Below, one piece after another: positions 35,048 through 44,041 of a stretch of 64,000 nucleotides of DNA. This DNA is from Pontiellaceae bacterium B1224 (GTDB lineage Bacteria > Verrucomicrobiota > Kiritimatiellia > Kiritimatiellales > Pontiellaceae): assembly GCA_029432815.1 (NCBI GenBank), contig JAROBA010000007.1, positions 79,635 to 143,634 on the forward strand, in the 5' to 3' direction. Position 1 is the stretch's first letter; every line of letters begins with the position of its first letter. The notes under the pieces are model-generated. The model was not told the origin of the DNA. It was given only the letters and a program-made list of their open reading frames with translations, and ran no database searches. Both the position numbers and the translations under genes were made by a program.

Positions 35048-38000
35048 TTGCCCGCGTATTTATTAACCGCCCGCGCCTCGCGGGTGTAATTTCCATTGTG
35101 CTGATGCTGGCGGGGATTCTTTCGATCTCCTCGCTGCCGATCACGCAATATCCGCAGGTCACGCCGCCGCAGATTACGGTGCGGGCCATGTATCCCGGCG
35201 CCAGCGCGGAAGTGATGGCCGCCACCGTCGCCGGCCCGATCGAAGATGCCGTGAACGGTGTGCAGGACATGATCTATATGGGCTCGTCCTCCGACAACGC
35301 CGGCATGTATACGCTGACCGTCACCTTTGCCGTCGGAACCGATCCCGACATGGCGCAGGTCAAGGTGCAGAACCGGGTAGCTCAGGCCGAACCGCTGTTG
35401 CCGACGGAAGTCATGCAGCAGGGCGTGACCGTGGAAACGGAGTCGGCCGATATGCTCGGCTTCGTGGTGATCCGCTCGCCGGACGACACTCGCGATGCCC
35501 TTTTTCTGAGCGACTACGCCTATAAGATCATTCAGCCGTCGCTCGAACGTATTCGCGGGATCAGCCGGGCACAGGTCTGGGGGCCAAAATACAGCATGCG
35601 CGTCTGGCTGGATGCCGACCGGCTCTCTGCGCTGGGCATCAGTCCCGATGAAGTCACAGCGGCGATCCGCGGCCAGAATGTGCAGGCCTCCATCGGCTCC
35701 CTCGGCACGTCACCCGACGACGGAACCGGACGGATCACCTATACGCTGAAAACCGAAGGTCGCCTGAACGATCCCTCCGAATTCGAAAACATTGTCATTC
35801 GCACCGGCGGAAACGGCGCCGTGGTTTATCTGAAAGATGTCGGCACCGTGGAGAAGGGAGCGGACAGCTATCTCTTTGCTTCCAAATTCAACGGCAGCAC
35901 GGCGGTCGCGATGGGCCTCACCCGTACGCCCGGTTCCAACGCGCTCGAAACCATGCAGCAGGTGCAGGACGAGCTGGATACCCTGCGCAAAGCGGCTCCC
36001 GAAGGGTTGGAGATTGTGCTGCCCTACGATGCCACCGACTTTGTTCGCACCAGCATCCGCGAAATCGTAACCACGCTCGGCCTCACGTTCCTGCTGGTGG
36101 TCATCGTTTGTTATGTCTTTCTGCAGGACTGGCGCGCCACGCTCATTCCGGCCATTACCATTCCGGTTTCGCTGTGTGCCACCTTCGCGGTGCTTGCTAT
36201 TCTGGGCTATAGCATCAACACGCTCACCCTGTTCGGCCTCGTGCTCGCCATCGGGTTGGTGGTGGACGATGCCATTGTGGTGGTGGAACGCGTGCTCGAA
36301 CTGATGGAAACCGAAGGGCTCGATCATAAAGCGGCCACCCTCAAAGCCATGGAACAGGTAAGCGGGGCCATCATCGCCACCACGCTCGTACTGCTTTCCA
36401 TCTTTGTTCCGATCGGCTTCATGTCGGGCATCACCGGAAAGATCTATCAGCAGTTTGCCGTCGCAATTTCCGCCGCGGTGTTTTTCTCGACGGTCAGTGC
36501 TCTGACGCTTAGCCCGGCACTGTGTGCCACCATGCTGAATGTCATCAAACCGAAGAAACACGGACCGCTGCGCTGGTTTAATACCGGCCTTGGCAAGGTG
36601 CGCCGGTTTTATGTGGCCGGAAGCGTCGGTCTCTCGCGCCGCCTCATTCTTACTGCGTTCATTCTGTTGAGCGTTTTCGGAACCTCATATGTCATATTCA
36701 AAATGACGCCGGGCGCATTCCTGCCCGATGAAGACGCGGGCATCATTTTCGGGATGGCGCAGTTGCCGGAGGGCGCCACCCGCGCCCGCACCGAAGCGCT
36801 GCTTGATGAAGTGATTACCCCGATGCTCGAAGAAGAGGGCGTAAGCTACACCATTCAGGTAACCGGTTTCAGCATGATGGGCGGCTCCTCCGAAAACGTG
36901 GCGTTCTTCATGTTTGGCCTCGATAACTGGACCGAACGCATGGACCCCGCCCTGCACGTCACCGCGCTTCAGCAGAAACTGCAGGGGCAGCTCGCTGGCA
37001 TACCCGGCGCACAGCTCAACCTGTTTGTGCCTCCGGCCATTATGGGGCTGGGCGTCAGCGGCGGTCTGGATATTAAACTGCAGTCCACCACCGAGGACGA
37101 TCCGCAAAAGCTACAGGCCGTCATGAATAGTTTCCTGATGGAGCTGAATATGGCACCGGAAATCATGTTTGCCTTCAGCTCCTATTCAGCCAACACGCCG
37201 CACCTCTATCTGGAGATCGACCGCGTGAAGGCGTCGCTGATGCAGGTGGAAGTCGGTAGCATCTTCAGTGCGCTGCAGACTTACCTCGGCTCCATGTATG
37301 TGAACGACGTTAACTTCGACGGACAGGTGAACCAAGCCATCATTCAGGCCGACTGGGAATTCCGCGAAAATATCGATGCGCTGGACAAGATTCACGTCAA
37401 GAGCCTCAACGGCGATATGGTCCCGCTGGGCAGTCTGGTAAAAATCCGGACCACACTCGCGCCTCGTGTGGTCGAACGCTACAACAAGTTTTTCTCGGCC
37501 GGGATCAATGCCTTTGCCCTGCCGTGGATCAGCAGCGGTGTTGCGATGGATAAGGTTTCGAAAATCGCCGAGGAAACGTTGCCCGAAGGCTACACCTTCG
37601 AATGGTCAAACCTGAGTTACCAGGAAGCGCGCGCCTCCGGCAGTACAAATGTGCTGCTGCTCATGGCGGTGATCTTTGGTTACCTGTTCCTTGTGGCTCA
37701 GTACGAAAGCTGGACCACGCCGCTGCCGGTGATCCTCTCCACGGTGGTTGCCGTGTGCGGCGCGTTGCTCGGCCTGTTTGTGCTGCATATGCCGCTGAGT
37801 ATCTATGCCCAGCTCGGGCTGATTCTACTCATCGGTCTCGCCAGTAAAAACGCCATTCTGATTGTCGAGTTTTCCAAGACCCGCCGGGAAGAGGGGCTGT
37901 CCATTATTGAGGCCGCGGCCGACGGGGCCGGACAGCGTTTCCGCGCCGTGCTCATGACCGCCTTCACCTTCATTCTCGGTGTGCTGCCGATGATGTTTGC

Positions 38001-38163
38001 CGACGGAGCCGGCTCAGCGAGTCGCCGTGCCATCGGCATCACCGTATTCTATGGAATGCTCGCCGCCACGCTCGGCGGTATTATGCTGGTTCCCGCGCTC
38101 TATGTCCTTTTCCAGACCATCCGTGAAAAAACGCACGACCTGGTGAAAGGGAAGAAGGGATAG
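35044..38163 (+). CDS. AcrB-like RND multidrug efflux pump
   Basis: 1039 residues, close to AcrB length, with 12 membrane helices and two periplasmic loops. The proton-relay Asp pair is intact ([18 protein letters not shown]). It starts with [17 protein letters not shown], typical of HAE1 pumps. No TolC-type gene follows, so it probably shares the TolC-like protein from the first operon or another one elsewhere. Drug range is not predictable here. Confidence 0.95.
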   Translation: MIARVFINRPRLAGVISIVLMLAGILSISSLPITQYPQVTPPQITVRAMYPGASAEVMAATVAGPIEDAVNGVQDMIYMGSSSDNAGMYTLTVTFAVGTDPDMAQVKVQNRVAQAEPLLPTEVMQQGVTVETESADMLGFVVIRSPDDTRDALFLSDYAYKIIQPSLERIRGISRAQVWGPKYSMRVWLDADRLSALGISPDEVTAAIRGQNVQASIGSLGTSPDDGTGRITYTLKTEGRLNDPSEFENIVIRTGGNGAVVYLKDVGTVEKGADSYLFASKFNGSTAVAMGLTRTPGSNALETMQQVQDELDTLRKAAPEGLEIVLPYDATDFVRTSIREIVTTLGLTFLLVVIVCYVFLQDWRATLIPAITIPVSLCATFAVLAILGYSINTLTLFGLVLAIGLVVDDAIVVVERVLELMETEGLDHKAATLKAMEQVSGAIIATTLVLLSIFVPIGFMSGITGKIYQQFAVAISAAVFFSTVSALTLSPALCATMLNVIKPKKHGPLRWFNTGLGKVRRFYVAGSVGLSRRLILTAFILLSVFGTSYVIFKMTPGAFLPDEDAGIIFGMAQLPEGATRARTEALLDEVITPMLEEEGVSYTIQVTGFSMMGGSSENVAFFMFGLDNWTERMDPALHVTALQQKLQGQLAGIPGAQLNLFVPPAIMGLGVSGGLDIKLQSTTEDDPQKLQAVMNSFLMELNMAPEIMFAFSSYSANTPHLYLEIDRVKASLMQVEVGSIFSALQTYLGSMYVNDVNFDGQVNQAIIQADWEFRENIDALDKIHVKSLNGDMVPLGSLVKIRTTLAPRVVERYNKFFSAGINAFALPWISSGVAMDKVSKIAEETLPEGYTFEWSNLSYQEARASGSTNVLLLMAVIFGYLFLVAQYESWTTPLPVILSTVVAVCGALLGLFVLHMPLSIYAQLGLILLIGLASKNAILIVEFSKTRREEGLSIIEAAADGAGQRFRAVLMTAFTFILGVLPMMFADGAGSASRRAIGITVFYGMLAATLGGIMLVPALYVLFQTIREKTHDLVKGKKG

Positions 38164-38264
38164 GGCGCTTTCGATGAAAACGCCGCCTGCGGATTATTTC
38201 AGCCACAAAAGAACGCAGAGAAAACAAAGACCGATGCTATGTGATCTTTGCGTTCTCTCGTGGC
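38164..38264. repeat. Two hairpins after the second efflux operon
   Basis: GGCGCTTTC and GAAAACGCC (38164-38184) form a short stem just after the pump stop. A larger imperfect hairpin (38202-38264, 19-bp arms with three mismatches, GCCACAAAAGAACGCAGAG type) belongs with the CACGAAG-like repeats near 4427 and 56100. Together they are a probable terminator. Confidence 0.6.
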
Positions 38265-38289
38265 AATACAAAAAAAGAGTGTGAGAGAT

Positions 38290-38661
38290 ATGTTGATTGA
38301 AGCCTGTCCGTGCGGAAGCGGAATCGACTATGCCGATTGCTGCTGCCCGGTAATTTCGGGTACGGTACAAGCGCGCACTGCTGAACAGCTGATGCGGTCG
38401 CGCTACTCCGCCTATGTGAAGCACGATGTCGACTATCTCGTCAGCACCACCCACCCTGATTCCCGCACGCCGGGCCTCGCCGATTCTATTGCGTCATGGA
38501 TGGGGCAGGTTCAATGGGTGCGGCTGCACGTCCTCAAGGCCGACCGCGACCGCGTCGAATTCATGGCCGAATATATTTCGAATGGAAAACCCGCCCAACA
38601 CCACGAACACTCCCTCTTCAAAAAGCATAAAGGCGAGTGGTTTTATGTTGGGGAGGTGTGA
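38290..38661 (+). CDS. YchJ-like SEC-C motif protein
   Basis: 123 residues from the ATG at 38290; the frame extends upstream into the hairpin, and a GAGAGAT just before this ATG favours it. An N-terminal SEC-C zinc motif (CPCGSG...DCCCP) precedes an NTF2-like domain with TAEQLMRSRYSAYVKHDVDYL and EHSLFKKHKGEWFYV. The family (UPF0225/YchJ) is widely conserved, with unclear function; no partner gene adjoins it. Confidence 0.85.
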   Translation: MLIEACPCGSGIDYADCCCPVISGTVQARTAEQLMRSRYSAYVKHDVDYLVSTTHPDSRTPGLADSIASWMGQVQWVRLHVLKADRDRVEFMAEYISNGKPAQHHEHSLFKKHKGEWFYVGEV

Positions 38662-38760
38662 TGCTCTGGATGAGTTTCTGAGGATTGGAGTAAATCTCAC
38701 CATGATCTCAAGTGAATTTATCAGGCATTATACTCTGTAAGTTTCTCTCACTGGATCCTC

Positions 38761-39051
38761 CTATTTTTTATACAACGCTAGTCCTGCTTTTGCACATGAA
38801 TACAAATACCAAATAGTCGTAAAAATGAGTGATAGAACAGTAATGATCATTGAAAGATTTAATGTCCCAGATTTAAGAAGCATGATTGAGCAAAATATGA
38901 AAATTCCAACTTGGAATAACTGAAAAGATAGAGCGTCTTTGGTTGTTTTGCCTTCAGCAACTTCTTTGCAGATGGAGGTCACCGCAAAACATCGCCATGT
39001 CAATACTGCCCAGATTGATCCGTAAAATATTATGGGTCCAATTATATCCAT
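38761..39051 (-). CDS. Hypothetical small membrane protein
   Basis: 96 residues with three predicted membrane helices (about 5-22, 42-60, 66-88). No ribosome site is clear. The gene is more A+T-rich than most of the window. No family is recognised, and the gene sits among repeats, so it may be recently acquired. Confidence 0.5.
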   Translation of the reverse strand: MDIIGPIIFYGSIWAVLTWRCFAVTSICKEVAEGKTTKDALSFQLFQVGIFIFCSIMLLKSGTLNLSMIITVLSLIFTTIWYLYSCAKAGLALYKK

Positions 39052-39187
39052 TATTTATGATTCCAGAACGCTGTGCAGAATTGAATGTTAATCGTTAAAA
39101 AGGACATCTGTATATCCCATTAAACCGCCTGCACGGTCTATATTTTATTTCGGCGAAGATAAGGTGATATAGAGATTAGTTCTCCGT

Positions 39188-39288
39188 GCGGAGCGTGGAA
39201 AACGAAGGGATATGGCGCAGACATTCCTGTCTGCGCTCCTGAGGTGCCGGACGGGCAGACAGGAAATGTATTACGGTCGGCACTCCGC
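39188..39288. mobile_element. MITE-like repeat, copy 1
   Basis: 101 bases bounded by GCGGAGCG and CACTCCGC, which form imperfect 8-bp terminal inverted repeats. Inside is a perfect GCGCAGAC-attcct-GTCTGCGC hairpin (39215-39236). The first 75 bases match copy 2 at 39898 with one difference; copy 2 carries about 11 more bases near the 3' end. There is no coding capacity, so any transposase would act in trans. Confidence 0.7.
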
Positions 39289-39313
39289 AATTCTCATCTC
39301 TTTTGACTTCGGT

Positions 39314-39328
39314 TTCCAATGGTTGGAA
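39314..39328. repeat. TTCCA-N5-TGGAA palindrome after MITE copy 1
   Basis: Exact copy, TTCCAATGGTTGGAA, 26 bases past the element end. MITE copy 2 also has one 13 bases past its end, so the palindrome may travel with, or mark, the repeat family. GCCCTGAGTTCCGG follows here and again near 40197. Confidence 0.85.
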
Positions 39329-39386
39329 GCCTGGGCCGCAGGTACTTGCCCTGAGTTCCGGATGTGCCGGGCCTGCCTCTGATTAT

Positions 39387-39731
39387 TTATTCTTCAATGG
39401 TTATATTCTTAAATACGAACTTGAGGGTGTTGGCTTCTCTTCCGCGGCTCTCGGTAAGCGGGGCTTTAATGCTGCGCATCCAGTTGCGACACGCTTCCTC
39501 ATTCATCGGTTCGTCGGGTGCTTTAAAAATAACTGTCGTCACCGTTGAGCCAGGGTCAACCGTGAAGGTGCCTTTGAATCCATCTGTTGCATTCAGGAAA
39601 TCTCTGACGTAATTCGCTTCATTGAGATCGATGGTGGAAATAATCCCCGGCTGCTCTGTTTTCTTATCGCTCAGGTTTGTGCAACCACTGAGGAGGGCAA
39701 CGGTGAGGAGGGGGAGTATGATGGATTTCAT
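39387..39731 (-). CDS. Small predicted lipoprotein
   Basis: 114 residues. The lipobox LLSGC places the lipidated Cys at residue 17. The mature part has a short charged linker and a beta-rich domain (FKGTFTVDPGSTVTTVIFKAP; LKFVFKNITIEE) with a conserved-looking EACRNWMRSIKAP helix. AGGA precedes the ATG. The gene is enclosed by two copies of the same 101-112-base element in the same orientation, and could have moved with them. Function unknown. Confidence 0.65.
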   Translation of the reverse strand: MKSIILPLLTVALLSGCTNLSDKKTEQPGIISTIDLNEANYVRDFLNATDGFKGTFTVDPGSTVTTVIFKAPDEPMNEEACRNWMRSIKAPLTESRGREANTLKFVFKNITIEE

Positions 39732-39897
39732 AGGGGTCCTTTTTATGAGTCTGATATTTAAAGCAGCAAGTTGTTCGTTTGTTAACGAAGGAGACGTTAC
39801 CTAAATCACGATAAGAGATCAAAATCCTTGTTATGAAATAGTCGCTCCGATCCGGAAGCAAATTTTCCGACGAGGGTGTGTAGGATCGTTTCACCTC

Positions 39898-40009
39898 GCG
39901 GAGCGTGGAAAACGAAGGGATATGGCGCAGACATTCCTGTCTGCGCTCCTGAGGTGCCGGACGAGCAGACTGGAAAGTCTGCCCCACTGTATTACGGTCG
40001 GCACTCCGC
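39898..40009. mobile_element. MITE-like repeat, copy 2
   Basis: 112 bases in direct orientation to copy 1, with the same ends and internal hairpin. Compared with copy 1 it has an extra segment, AAAGTCTGCCCCACT-like, that forms a second small hairpin with GCAGACT. The two copies bracket about 0.6 kb holding the lipoprotein gene. Confidence 0.7.
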
Positions 40010-40318
40010 AATTCTCACCATTTCCAATGTTTGGAAGCCGGTTCAACGGGACTCATGGGCGGGACGCCCATGCTACGAAAAGCAGAACGGGCATCCTACC
40101 CGTTTGCCGGTCGACAGAACGCCACCTCGATTGCCGCCTGAGATGAGGTATTGCCTGTCCGGCTTTTCAGCGGGGAAGCCGGACCCACGGGCGGTCGCCC
40201 TGAGTTCCGGCTATACTGCTTTTTCCAATCCCTGGAACAAAATTGGACCTCCATTATTTGTTCTGCCCGCATTATTATGTGACACTCTCCGGCATGAAAA
40301 ACGGGATTTCCTTGATCT
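40010..40318. repeat. Cluster of hairpin repeats upstream of the GDPD gene
   Basis: No gene is seen in these 309 bases. They hold two exact TTCCA-N5-TGGAA palindromes (40022-40036, 40223-40237), the hairpin CATGGGC-GGGAC-GCCCATG (40054-40072) and the hairpin AACGGGC-ATCCT-ACCCGTT (40086-40104). The same two hairpin types recur together at 59838-59892, and the first again at 46570-46588. Confidence 0.75.
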
Positions 40319-41074
40319 ATGTCTGAAATCATTGCTCATCGCGGTGCATCGTTTGATGCGCCGGAAAATACGCTGGAATCCTTTCAATTGGGATTAGAGC
40401 AGGGGGCTGATGCCATTGAATGCGATGTCCGGCTTTCGCGCGATGGCGAGCTGGTGGTGATTCATGATCCGACGGTTGAACGGGTTGCGAAGGTGACGCG
40501 GGCCGTGGCGGACCTGTCGGTCGCGGAGCTCCAGGCATTGGAAGTTGGCGGTTGGAAAGCGGCGAAGTGGAATGGAGCTCGTATTCCTACCTTGCCAGCG
40601 GTGCTTGATTTGGTGCCGGCCGGCCGCCGGATTTTCATTGAAGTGAAGGTCGGGCAGGCCGCTCTGCCGCGGCTCAAAGAACTTTTGGCGGAGACTGCAT
40701 TGTCTCGCTCTCAGATCGTGATGATGGAATTTGATCTGGAGACGGTGATCGCGATGCGGAGCCTATTTCCTGATATCGAGGTGCTTTGGCTGAATGATTT
40801 TCCCCGGGTGAGTCCGCCGTGGAAAAAGCGCCGGGCGCTTCAGGATAATATTAAAACCGCGAAGCGGCATGGGTTCGATGGCATCAATGTTCAGAATATT
40901 GCGCCGTTAGATGCGGAGGCCATCGCCGAATGCGGTGCACAGGGGTTGCTCTGTTATTGCTGGACGGTGGACCAACCGGGCCGAGCGGCGCGTTTATTGA
41001 AGGGCGGAATCGGCGGTATTGCTACGAATCGCCCCGGCTGGATGCGAGAACAGCTGGGGGGGCTGGTCTCGTGA
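40319..41074 (+). CDS. ugpQ: Glycerophosphodiester phosphodiesterase
   Basis: 251 residues, the usual size of the cytoplasmic UgpQ-like form; no signal peptide. It hydrolyses glycerophosphodiesters to glycerol 3-phosphate and an alcohol. Catalytic and metal residues are visible: IAHRGASFDAPENTLESF, IECDVRLSRDG and VIHDPTVERV. The C-terminal LLCYCWTVDQPG matches the conserved WTVN-like barrel end. It overlaps the next gene as GTGA. Start by position; no strong ribosome site. Confidence 0.92.
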   Translation: MSEIIAHRGASFDAPENTLESFQLGLEQGADAIECDVRLSRDGELVVIHDPTVERVAKVTRAVADLSVAELQALEVGGWKAAKWNGARIPTLPAVLDLVPAGRRIFIEVKVGQAALPRLKELLAETALSRSQIVMMEFDLETVIAMRSLFPDIEVLWLNDFPRVSPPWKKRRALQDNIKTAKRHGFDGINVQNIAPLDAEAIAECGAQGLLCYCWTVDQPGRAARLLKGGIGGIATNRPGWMREQLGGLVS

Positions 41075-42069
41075 AGAAAATGATTGTCGCGATTCATGGG
41101 TTAGGAAATAAGCCGCCGGTGGATGTGCTGAGGGAGGGTTGGCTGCAGGCCATTCGTGAAGGGTTTAAACGTATTGGGGTTTCGCACGCTGACATTCCTT
41201 TTGAAATGGTTTACTGGGCCGATATTTCCTATCGCGAACCGTTGAACCCAGACGAGAAAGATCCCGAAGCCTTACTTTTTCTCAAAGCGCCTTACCTCCC
41301 GAGCACCGTCCTGCCGGCTATCAAACCGCAACGCACCAAAATGGCGATCCTGCAGTTTATTGAAAGGAATCTGGACCGGCTGTTTCTTCGAAAAAATCTG
41401 GCTGAAACCTTTCCCGCTATGAGCGTCAAAATGATGGAACATTATTTTGCGGATCTGGATACCTATTACACCGATGAGTGCCGTTCATTGAAAAACGAAG
41501 ACTGTTCCGTGAGATATGCGACTCATGAGCGTCTGCGCGAAGTGCTTGCGCGGTATGCCGGGTACGAAATTTTGCTGCTGACGCATTCCATGGGATCGAT
41601 CATTGCATTCGATACGCTATCCAATCCGGACAATGGGTCTGAGGTCAATACTCTGGTCACGATGGGGTCTCCGCTCGGGCTGCCGCCGATTGTTGCCCGT
41701 AATTTTCAGTTTCAGCAGGAGCTGTTTCCGGGACTGAGGAAACCCCGGACACCGGCTGCCGTTTGGCCGCATTGGTATAACCTTTCGGATCTGCGCGACA
41801 AAGTGGCGCTGGATCATACGCTCCGGGATGATTATGCTGCCAATGCACGCGGGGTCCGGGCCTTGGATCTGCAGGTGGTGAATGACTATCAAGTCGGCGA
41901 CGAACCTAATCCTCATAAAAGCTATGGCTACCTCCGGGCGCCGGAAACCGCAGAGATTATCGACACCTTTCTCGCCAGCCGCCGCGACCATTCCTTTAAG
42001 CGGGCCTGCCGCTTTATCTCGAGCAACCTGCTCACGATCCCGCGCCGGTTGCGGAATAAGGCGCACTGA
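41071..42069 (+). CDS. Predicted alpha/beta hydrolase
   Basis: 332 residues from the GTG at 41071, which overlaps the GDPD stop; an ATG at 41080 is the other choice. VAIHGLGN near the start gives the oxyanion region and LLTHSMGSIIAF the nucleophile elbow (Ser in HSMGS). A conserved-looking MGSPLGLP and an HKSYGYL stretch (possible catalytic His) follow. It may be a lipase or esterase; coupling to a glycerophosphodiesterase suggests lipid or phospholipid-headgroup breakdown, but this is inference. Confidence 0.75.
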   Translation: MKKMIVAIHGLGNKPPVDVLREGWLQAIREGFKRIGVSHADIPFEMVYWADISYREPLNPDEKDPEALLFLKAPYLPSTVLPAIKPQRTKMAILQFIERNLDRLFLRKNLAETFPAMSVKMMEHYFADLDTYYTDECRSLKNEDCSVRYATHERLREVLARYAGYEILLLTHSMGSIIAFDTLSNPDNGSEVNTLVTMGSPLGLPPIVARNFQFQQELFPGLRKPRTPAAVWPHWYNLSDLRDKVALDHTLRDDYAANARGVRALDLQVVNDYQVGDEPNPHKSYGYLRAPETAEIIDTFLASRRDHSFKRACRFISSNLLTIPRRLRNKAH

Positions 42070-42162
42070 TAGGCCGGTTGTTTTCCAATCATTGGATTGT
42101 TTGGAACAGGTTCAATCGTATTTCCGGTGAACACTTCGCTTGTGCCCGCTGTCGTATGCTCT

Positions 42163-42441
42163 ATGAAAAAAACAAAGGTTATCGTTCCGTGGGATCAGGG
42201 GTTGCATGTACGCCCGGCGGCAAAGGTCATTAATGTTGCAAGCGGTTTCCGCTCAACCATTCAACTGAAGGCTCACGGGAAAGTGGCTGATGCGAGAAGC
42301 ATCATTAATATCCTCCTTCTTTGTGCGACGCTGGGCACGCTCCTTGAAGTTGAAATTAACGGTGATGACGAGGCCGCAGCCGCGATTGCGATCGAGCGCC
42401 TGTTCGAAATGGATCCTGAGCCGCAGAGTTCCAATGGATAG
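42163..42441 (+). CDS. ptsH: HPr family phosphocarrier
   Basis: 92 residues. His15 lies in GLHVRPAAK and Ser46 in ADARSIINIL, exactly at the usual positions for PEP-dependent and HPr-kinase phosphorylation. The start at 42163 is chosen because it restores the standard N-terminus; no ribosome site is obvious. No EI or EII gene is nearby, so it may serve mainly in regulation. A one-mismatch palindrome lies 66 bases upstream. Confidence 0.93.
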   Translation: MKKTKVIVPWDQGLHVRPAAKVINVASGFRSTIQLKAHGKVADARSIINILLLCATLGTLLEVEINGDDEAAAAIAIERLFEMDPEPQSSNG

Positions 42442-42519
42442 TTTTTACAGTTCGGGTAGCGTTGCTGGCCGTGGATGCATCATACGCCGTTATCCCATCC
42501 ATGAATTGAGGAGCTCTAC

Positions 42520-42843
42520 ATGAAAAAATTTCATCTGGCTATTTCGACGAACCGGATGGAGGAAACGATCCGCGATTACAGCGCACGACTCGGTGCAAAG
42601 CCCTGCTCGATGGTAGAAGGGGAGTATGCGCTTTGGCGGACCGATGCGTTGAACGTTTCCATTCGGCAGGACCCTACGTGCAAACCCGGCGCGCTGCGCC
42701 ATCTTGGCTGGGAAGACGACACTGCTGAAGGCTTCACACAGGATGCCGATGTGAACGGCATTACCTGGGAGCGTTTTCGTGCGGAAGATCAGGCCGATGA
42801 AATTAATCATCTCTGGTCCCAGGCTAAATACAATCCGGCTTAG
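42520..42843 (+). CDS. VOC-family (glyoxalase/bleomycin-resistance fold) protein
   Basis: 107 residues. One VOC half-barrel: FHLAISTNRMEETIRDYSARLGAKP, WRTDALNVSIRQDP, ALRHLGWEDD and ITWERFRAEDQ. Only part of the usual H/E metal ligand set is clear. GGAG precedes the ATG. It is short for the family but ends naturally. Substrate unknown. Confidence 0.8.
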   Translation: MKKFHLAISTNRMEETIRDYSARLGAKPCSMVEGEYALWRTDALNVSIRQDPTCKPGALRHLGWEDDTAEGFTQDADVNGITWERFRAEDQADEINHLWSQAKYNPA

Positions 42844-43450
42844 ATTGATTTCGGTCCGGAAGACAGATTTCCGAATGGCTCCCGCGCGCCGCTGTTCCGG
42901 CAACCAGGGTTCGATGGCCGACAAAAAGAAGAGAACCGAAAGTGAATTGCAGGGGCACGATTCCGAAAGTGATTAAAATTCGAATAGATTTAGACCCCGA
43001 AAAACATCGAATGCGGATCAAAAACGAATATAGCGCGGCTAAAAATCCGCAAGAGAGCTCATAATTTATCAATCTCCTGTCTTCAGTTGTCTCGTAGATC
43101 CATTTTTCATTTCCTGATCGAATTTTTTCAGCGCCTTTTGACGTTTATGCTCTTTATTAAACTGTCAGATATTTTTCTCGGCGTGGATAGTTGGTTTTTT
43201 AATTTTGAATAGCGATCTTGTGTTTTATTACGTCGTGTAATGTCTTTTGCTTGGTTATCTCCGACGGTGGTAAAACATATAATGGCATTATCTAATCATA
43301 AAAATCCTTTTTCGGCTTACTGTCGTCATCTTACTGTCGCCTGTTCTTCATCACCTCTTTTTCATGTTTTTCTCATATTTATTCATTCACTAATGTTGAC
43401 ATCAACTTCTCCAGACATAAAATGGATGTATATTAATCAGGTGAATTATT
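42844..43450. other. 607-base gap, no supported gene
   Basis: The first 230 bases resemble neighbouring DNA and carry only short frames without ribosome sites. From about 43070 the DNA becomes clearly A+T-rich with T-runs and no hairpin of note. It may be a remnant or a regulatory region for the orphan gene at 43451. Confidence 0.6.
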
Positions 43451-43891
43451 ATGACGAATATTGGAAGGCGATTATCCGAATACATTGAAGATTTACCCGA
43501 GCATCTGAAGAAAGATGTTGAAAAAAACTTTGGGCGAGATGAGCTCGCCGCAAAGATATGTAAAGTGCTGGACGAGCGCTTGGACGACGTCGGAACCATC
43601 GATGAGATCCTGATTGCATTAGTGAAGTTTGAGCAGGTTGGTGCTGAGCTGAAATCCAGACGGTATCTATTGAACAAGCTGTATCGAATGTCTGAAACCG
43701 AAAGAATTCTCGAGCCCTACATCGATGCGGATGGAAACCGGAAAAAAGGTACCTATCGGCTCCCTAAAATACGGCAGGAATCCCAGCCGGAAACGCCACG
43801 GCAACGCGAACAATCGATTCCGGATAATTCAGGGTATAAGCAGTCGGCGCTTCACTGGAAAATGCAGCCGCTTGACAAGTGCAGTAACTGA
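43451..43891 (+). CDS. Hypothetical protein
   Basis: 146 residues and not recognised. It is helical and charged for its first 100 residues (RRLSEYIEDLPEHLKKDVEKNFGRDELAAKI-like helices with Asp/Glu/Lys spacing), followed by a basic proline- and glutamine-rich tail. There is no signal peptide. CAGGTG lies eight bases ahead of the ATG. Its A+T-rich leader is unlike the rest of the window, hinting at acquisition. Confidence 0.55.
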   Translation: MTNIGRRLSEYIEDLPEHLKKDVEKNFGRDELAAKICKVLDERLDDVGTIDEILIALVKFEQVGAELKSRRYLLNKLYRMSETERILEPYIDADGNRKKGTYRLPKIRQESQPETPRQREQSIPDNSGYKQSALHWKMQPLDKCSN

Positions 43892-44041
43892 CGATCCACA
43901 TAGTGGCCCATTTCGTTTTGCCGCCTGTGCATATCTTCGTTCCTTTCGGGAATTCCGGACTCAACCTGGAGTTGAATAGCCACCTGTGGTCGTACAGTTT
44001 CTTTTTTTCGTATTAACCCCCAACCCCACCAAACCGCCCGA

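Noticed and set aside
39188..40104. The short repeats as a CRISPR array
   Set aside because: Only two copies of the long repeat, unequal spacing with a gene between them, and no cas genes.
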